From Euzebyella saccharophila (GTDB taxonomy: Bacteria > Bacteroidota > Bacteroidia > Flavobacteriales > Flavobacteriaceae), in contig NZ_JACYFJ010000001.1 of the NCBI RefSeq assembly GCF_014855495.1, positions 620,001-684,000 on the forward strand: a stretch of DNA of 64,000 nt, written 5' to 3'. How positions within the stretch are numbered: the stretch's first letter is position 1; every line of letters begins with the position of its first letter. The notes beneath the pieces are model-generated. The model saw only the letters and a program-made list of their open reading frames with translations. It ran no database searches and was not told where the DNA came from. The translations under genes and the position numbers were made by a program. This document shows positions 61,762 to 64,000 of this stretch, piece by piece.

Positions 61762-63422
61762 TCCGTTGTTTTTAGAAGTTGCTTTGTTGACAGTATTTGT
61801 TTGCTCATTTTTCCGTTTTCAATAAAAACATCCAACCAACCATCACCGCCGCCGTTGAACCAAAGCACTTCAATTTGGTGGGTGCCGGCCTTTAAAAGAA
61901 TTTGTCCGTTTTTTTCCTTTACACCGTGGTCACCGTCGTTATCTACCACAAGCTTGCCATCAATTAAAAGTTTGCTGCCATCATCAGAGCGAATGTAAAA
62001 CCGGTAACTGTCAATTTCCTGTACTTGAAATTCGGAGGTAAATCGTACTGCAGTGTTCGGTTTGATCTTATCGCCCAACTCATCAGATGTAATTTCAAAA
62101 AGGTTCCCGGTTAGGTCTGGCTTTTTGTTTTTCAATTCAGGTATAAAAGTTAAGTCTTTCAAATAGAAAAGCTCATATTTTACCGGTTTTTCAGTTGCTT
62201 CCTTTTTAATTCTGAAATAGGCCTCCGCCACCAAACTTCTTATTTTTCCATTTTCAAAAACAGCACTTTTAATAATGGAGTTGTTACTTAAGGCAAATGG
62301 ACCTTCATAAATTTGAGAGGAGGCTGTTGGAAAACTACCATCCATTGTAAACCTGATTTCACCTGCTTGATTGGGATTTTCAATTTTCACCTCGGCCTTA
62401 TCCGTGAAGAGACCACCTGCTTTTTTATACCCTTCGGCTTTAGGGTAAATTATGGGTTCTTTCAGCTGCACCAATACCGGGTAGGCGTCCGTTTCTTCAA
62501 AACCTTCAAAAGCTGTTTGAACAGGTTTGCCGATCCATGCGCGGGGGGGTTCTATTCCCATGGCATAGGCTACAGTAGCCGCATTGTCATATTGGTACAC
62601 AGGGTGTTGTATGGTATACCCTTTTTTTACCGATGGTCCCCAAACGATAAATGGAATTTCAACTTCTTGGAGTGACTCCCCACCGTGGCCGGTGCCTAAA
62701 CCGCCGTGGTCTGAACTGACAATGACCAGAGTGTTTTTCGCCATTTCACTTGTTTCAATGGTTTGTAAAACTTCTTTTAAAAGTATATCCGCCTTTTCAA
62801 CGGATTTATAATAATGCAGGGTGCCGTGACCAAAAGCATGCCCGGCATGATCCACATGGTCAAAATGGATAAAAGTAAATTTTGGCTGCTGGGTTTTGAT
62901 ATATTCAGATGCCACTTGGGCCGTTTTTTCTTCCGACTCCGGGTTCATATCATAATCCACCGCACTTTTTTCAAACAGTCGACCAAAACCTCCCCAGTGG
63001 TAAATAGCACCCACTTCGGTATTGTTCAGCTGTTCTTTGATCAACTTAAAAATAGTAGGAAACAGAAAATCTTCACTTTGGGTGACCGCAGGCAAGGTAA
63101 AATTATCGCGTTCCCATGCGTTGGAGGTAATGCCGTGCTGTTCGGGTCCTGCACCCATGATCATCGAGGCCCAATTACTGCTAGAGCTGGTGGGTAAAAC
63201 GGCTCTTGCGTGCATGGTGGAAGCACCTTCAGCAATAAGACGGTCAAAAGTGGGGGTTTTGGCCGTTTGTAATCCATCAGGACTCAAACCATCAAAACCT
63301 ATGACAACTACATGCTCAATTCCTTTAATGGCTTGTGATTGGGCATTTATGCAAGTTGACCATAGTACACAAAGTACTATGGTCGCCTTGATTGTTTTTT
63401 GAACAGTTGGTTTAATCAACAT
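61758..63422 (-). CDS. Secreted alkaline phosphatase-superfamily enzyme with chitobiase-C-like and PA14 domains
   Basis: The protein (554 aa) starts at ATG 63422 with a signal region KATIVLCVLWSTCINAQ. The catalytic domain (about 35-330) has VVVIGFDGLSPDGL, the nucleophile region LPTSSSSNWASMIMGAG, FIHFDHVDHAGHAFGHGTLH and LVIVSSDHGGLGTGHGGE. Next comes a chitobiase/hexosaminidase C-terminal-like beta domain (EIRFTMDGSFPTASSQIYEG), then a PA14 domain (YRFYIRSDDGSKLLIDGKLV to WFNGGGDGWLDVFI), which usually binds carbohydrate. So it may act on phosphorylated glycans. The start overlaps the upstream susD end by 11 bp. The frame runs 57 nt further up inside susD, but without a signal. Confidence 0.88.
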   Translation of the reverse strand: MLIKPTVQKTIKATIVLCVLWSTCINAQSQAIKGIEHVVVIGFDGLSPDGLQTAKTPTFDRLIAEGASTMHARAVLPTSSSSNWASMIMGAGPEQHGITSNAWERDNFTLPAVTQSEDFLFPTIFKLIKEQLNNTEVGAIYHWGGFGRLFEKSAVDYDMNPESEEKTAQVASEYIKTQQPKFTFIHFDHVDHAGHAFGHGTLHYYKSVEKADILLKEVLQTIETSEMAKNTLVIVSSDHGGLGTGHGGESLQEVEIPFIVWGPSVKKGYTIQHPVYQYDNAATVAYAMGIEPPRAWIGKPVQTAFEGFEETDAYPVLVQLKEPIIYPKAEGYKKAGGLFTDKAEVKIENPNQAGEIRFTMDGSFPTASSQIYEGPFALSNNSIIKSAVFENGKIRSLVAEAYFRIKKEATEKPVKYELFYLKDLTFIPELKNKKPDLTGNLFEITSDELGDKIKPNTAVRFTSEFQVQEIDSYRFYIRSDDGSKLLIDGKLVVDNDGDHGVKEKNGQILLKAGTHQIEVLWFNGGGDGWLDVFIENGKMSKQILSTKQLLKTTE

Positions 63423-64000
63423 CCCACCAAAGTCTAGTGTTAATGTCATCTGCTCCTTGTCTGGAAACGGCCGCTTCATAATTGGCGTTGTTTGTTGACT
63501 TTACCGAGTTTGGATATTGAAAACGAACGGGAACCCTCATATCATTGGCAGAATCTGGGCCAGGCGTAACTTCTGGCATACCAGTTCTCCTCCAGTCAGA
63601 CCATCCTTCAAAACCGGTATAGAATAGGGAAATCCATTTTTGAAGTGCTATTTTTTCCAGTTTTTCCTCAGTTGTCCCTGAATAGACTACCTTCTCTTGT
63701 GCAATGTAGGCATCCAGATCGGTCGCTTGCATGGCAGTCGCAATTTCAGACCACCCACCAGCGGTAACCCGTTGGGTATAATAGTCAAAAGAAGCACGAA
63801 TACCGTTTTCGTAATACGCTGCCGCATCACCCACGGAAATCCATCCGTTTTCCCTGGCTTCGGCTAGAATAAACTGTAATTCTGAATAGCTCATAATAAT
63901 GGTTTGAGAAGCTGTAGCAGATGCTTGCTCCGGATTACAGGCTCTACAAGCCAAAAGAATTCCTAATCTAGAAATATAATTGGACCCTGATTCTTCAGGA
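63412..64000 (-). CDS. SusD-like lipoprotein, N-terminus cut by window edge
   Basis: Only the C-terminal 195 residues are in the window; the frame is open to the right edge. It shows the SusD_RagB_2-like end: IIMSYSELQFILAEARENGW, then EEKLEKIALQKWISLFYTGF and EGWSDWRRTGMPEVTPGP, finishing NTRLWWDVD. Its stop overlaps the start of the alkaline phosphatase gene by 11 bp, so it heads, or is near the head of, the phosphatase operon. A SusC partner is expected to the right of the window. Confidence 0.88.
   Translation of the reverse strand, partial: PEESGSNYISRLGILLACRACNPEQASATASQTIIMSYSELQFILAEARENGWISVGDAAAYYENGIRASFDYYTQRVTAGGWSEIATAMQATDLDAYIAQEKVVYSGTTEEKLEKIALQKWISLFYTGFEGWSDWRRTGMPEVTPGPDSANDMRVPVRFQYPNSVKSTNNANYEAAVSRQGADDINTRLWWDVD

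Noticed and set aside
1-64000. Mobile elements, prophage, tRNA or rRNA genes
   Set aside because: No transposase, integrase or phage gene and no cloverleaf or rRNA-like stretch was recognised when reading both strands.

Overview
The window is chromosomal DNA from a member of the Bacteroidota, most likely a marine Flavobacteriaceae. The evidence is the gene content (SusC/SusD pairs, OmpA with thrombospondin type 3 repeats, an IPExxxVDY-family protein, the block acpP-fabF-rnc-pyk), the absence of Shine-Dalgarno sites, and several promoters that fit the Bacteroidota consensus TTG-N19-TAnnTTTG. A genus cannot be fixed from sequence reading alone. No tRNA, rRNA, transposase, integrase, phage gene or CRISPR array was seen.

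Layout. 1-7.7 kb: a cut-off zinc metalloprotease lipoprotein; an AGE-family epimerase interrupted by an in-frame TAG; a TSUP permease; a sodium:solute symporter; a small lipoprotein; a membrane acyltransferase. 7.7-13.5 kb: housekeeping genes for riboflavin (ribE), pyridoxal phosphate (pdxA), YceD-like/L32, and fatty acid synthesis (fabH, accB, accC). 13.5-18.4 kb: an FAD oxidoreductase, a sugar-acid dehydratase with a Gre-like protein, a COG2426 membrane protein, a 49-aa lipoprotein and a LOV-like PAS protein without the photoactive cysteine. 18.4-25 kb: acpP-fabF-rnc-IPExxxVDY-pyk on the minus strand, purN-rnhA on the plus strand, then 0.8 kb of hairpin-rich non-coding DNA. 25-29.4 kb: a PfkB kinase, a 632-aa PurF-like amidotransferase, four tandem copies of a putative small RNA, and superoxide dismutase. 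29.5-38.4 kb: AddA- and AddB-like recombination proteins around kbl and ompA. 38.4-43.6 kb: an SDR, then uronate isomerase with a complete TRAP transporter, a hexuronate uptake and entry module.

43.6-64 kb is the accessory part. One SusC/SusD pair is flanked by a calcineurin-type phosphoesterase and by a GDPD-like/alkaline phosphatase fusion. An operon follows that couples a 43-aa membrane peptide, an LpxH-like phosphoesterase, an MJ1255-type glycosyltransferase and a GH1 glycosidase. At the right edge a second SusD gene heads a tightly overlapping operon: alkaline phosphatase with PA14, secreted MBL-fold hydrolase, class III PLP enzyme, purple acid phosphatase and alkaline phosphatase. Both SusD loci carry phosphatases, so I infer they serve organic phosphorus scavenging rather than ordinary polysaccharide degradation.

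The strongest candidate for something undescribed is the set of four tandem RNAs at 28.0-28.7 kb. Each has a conserved core of about 39 nt, a -7-like element just upstream, and its own terminator hairpin whose stem changes by compensatory substitutions between copies.
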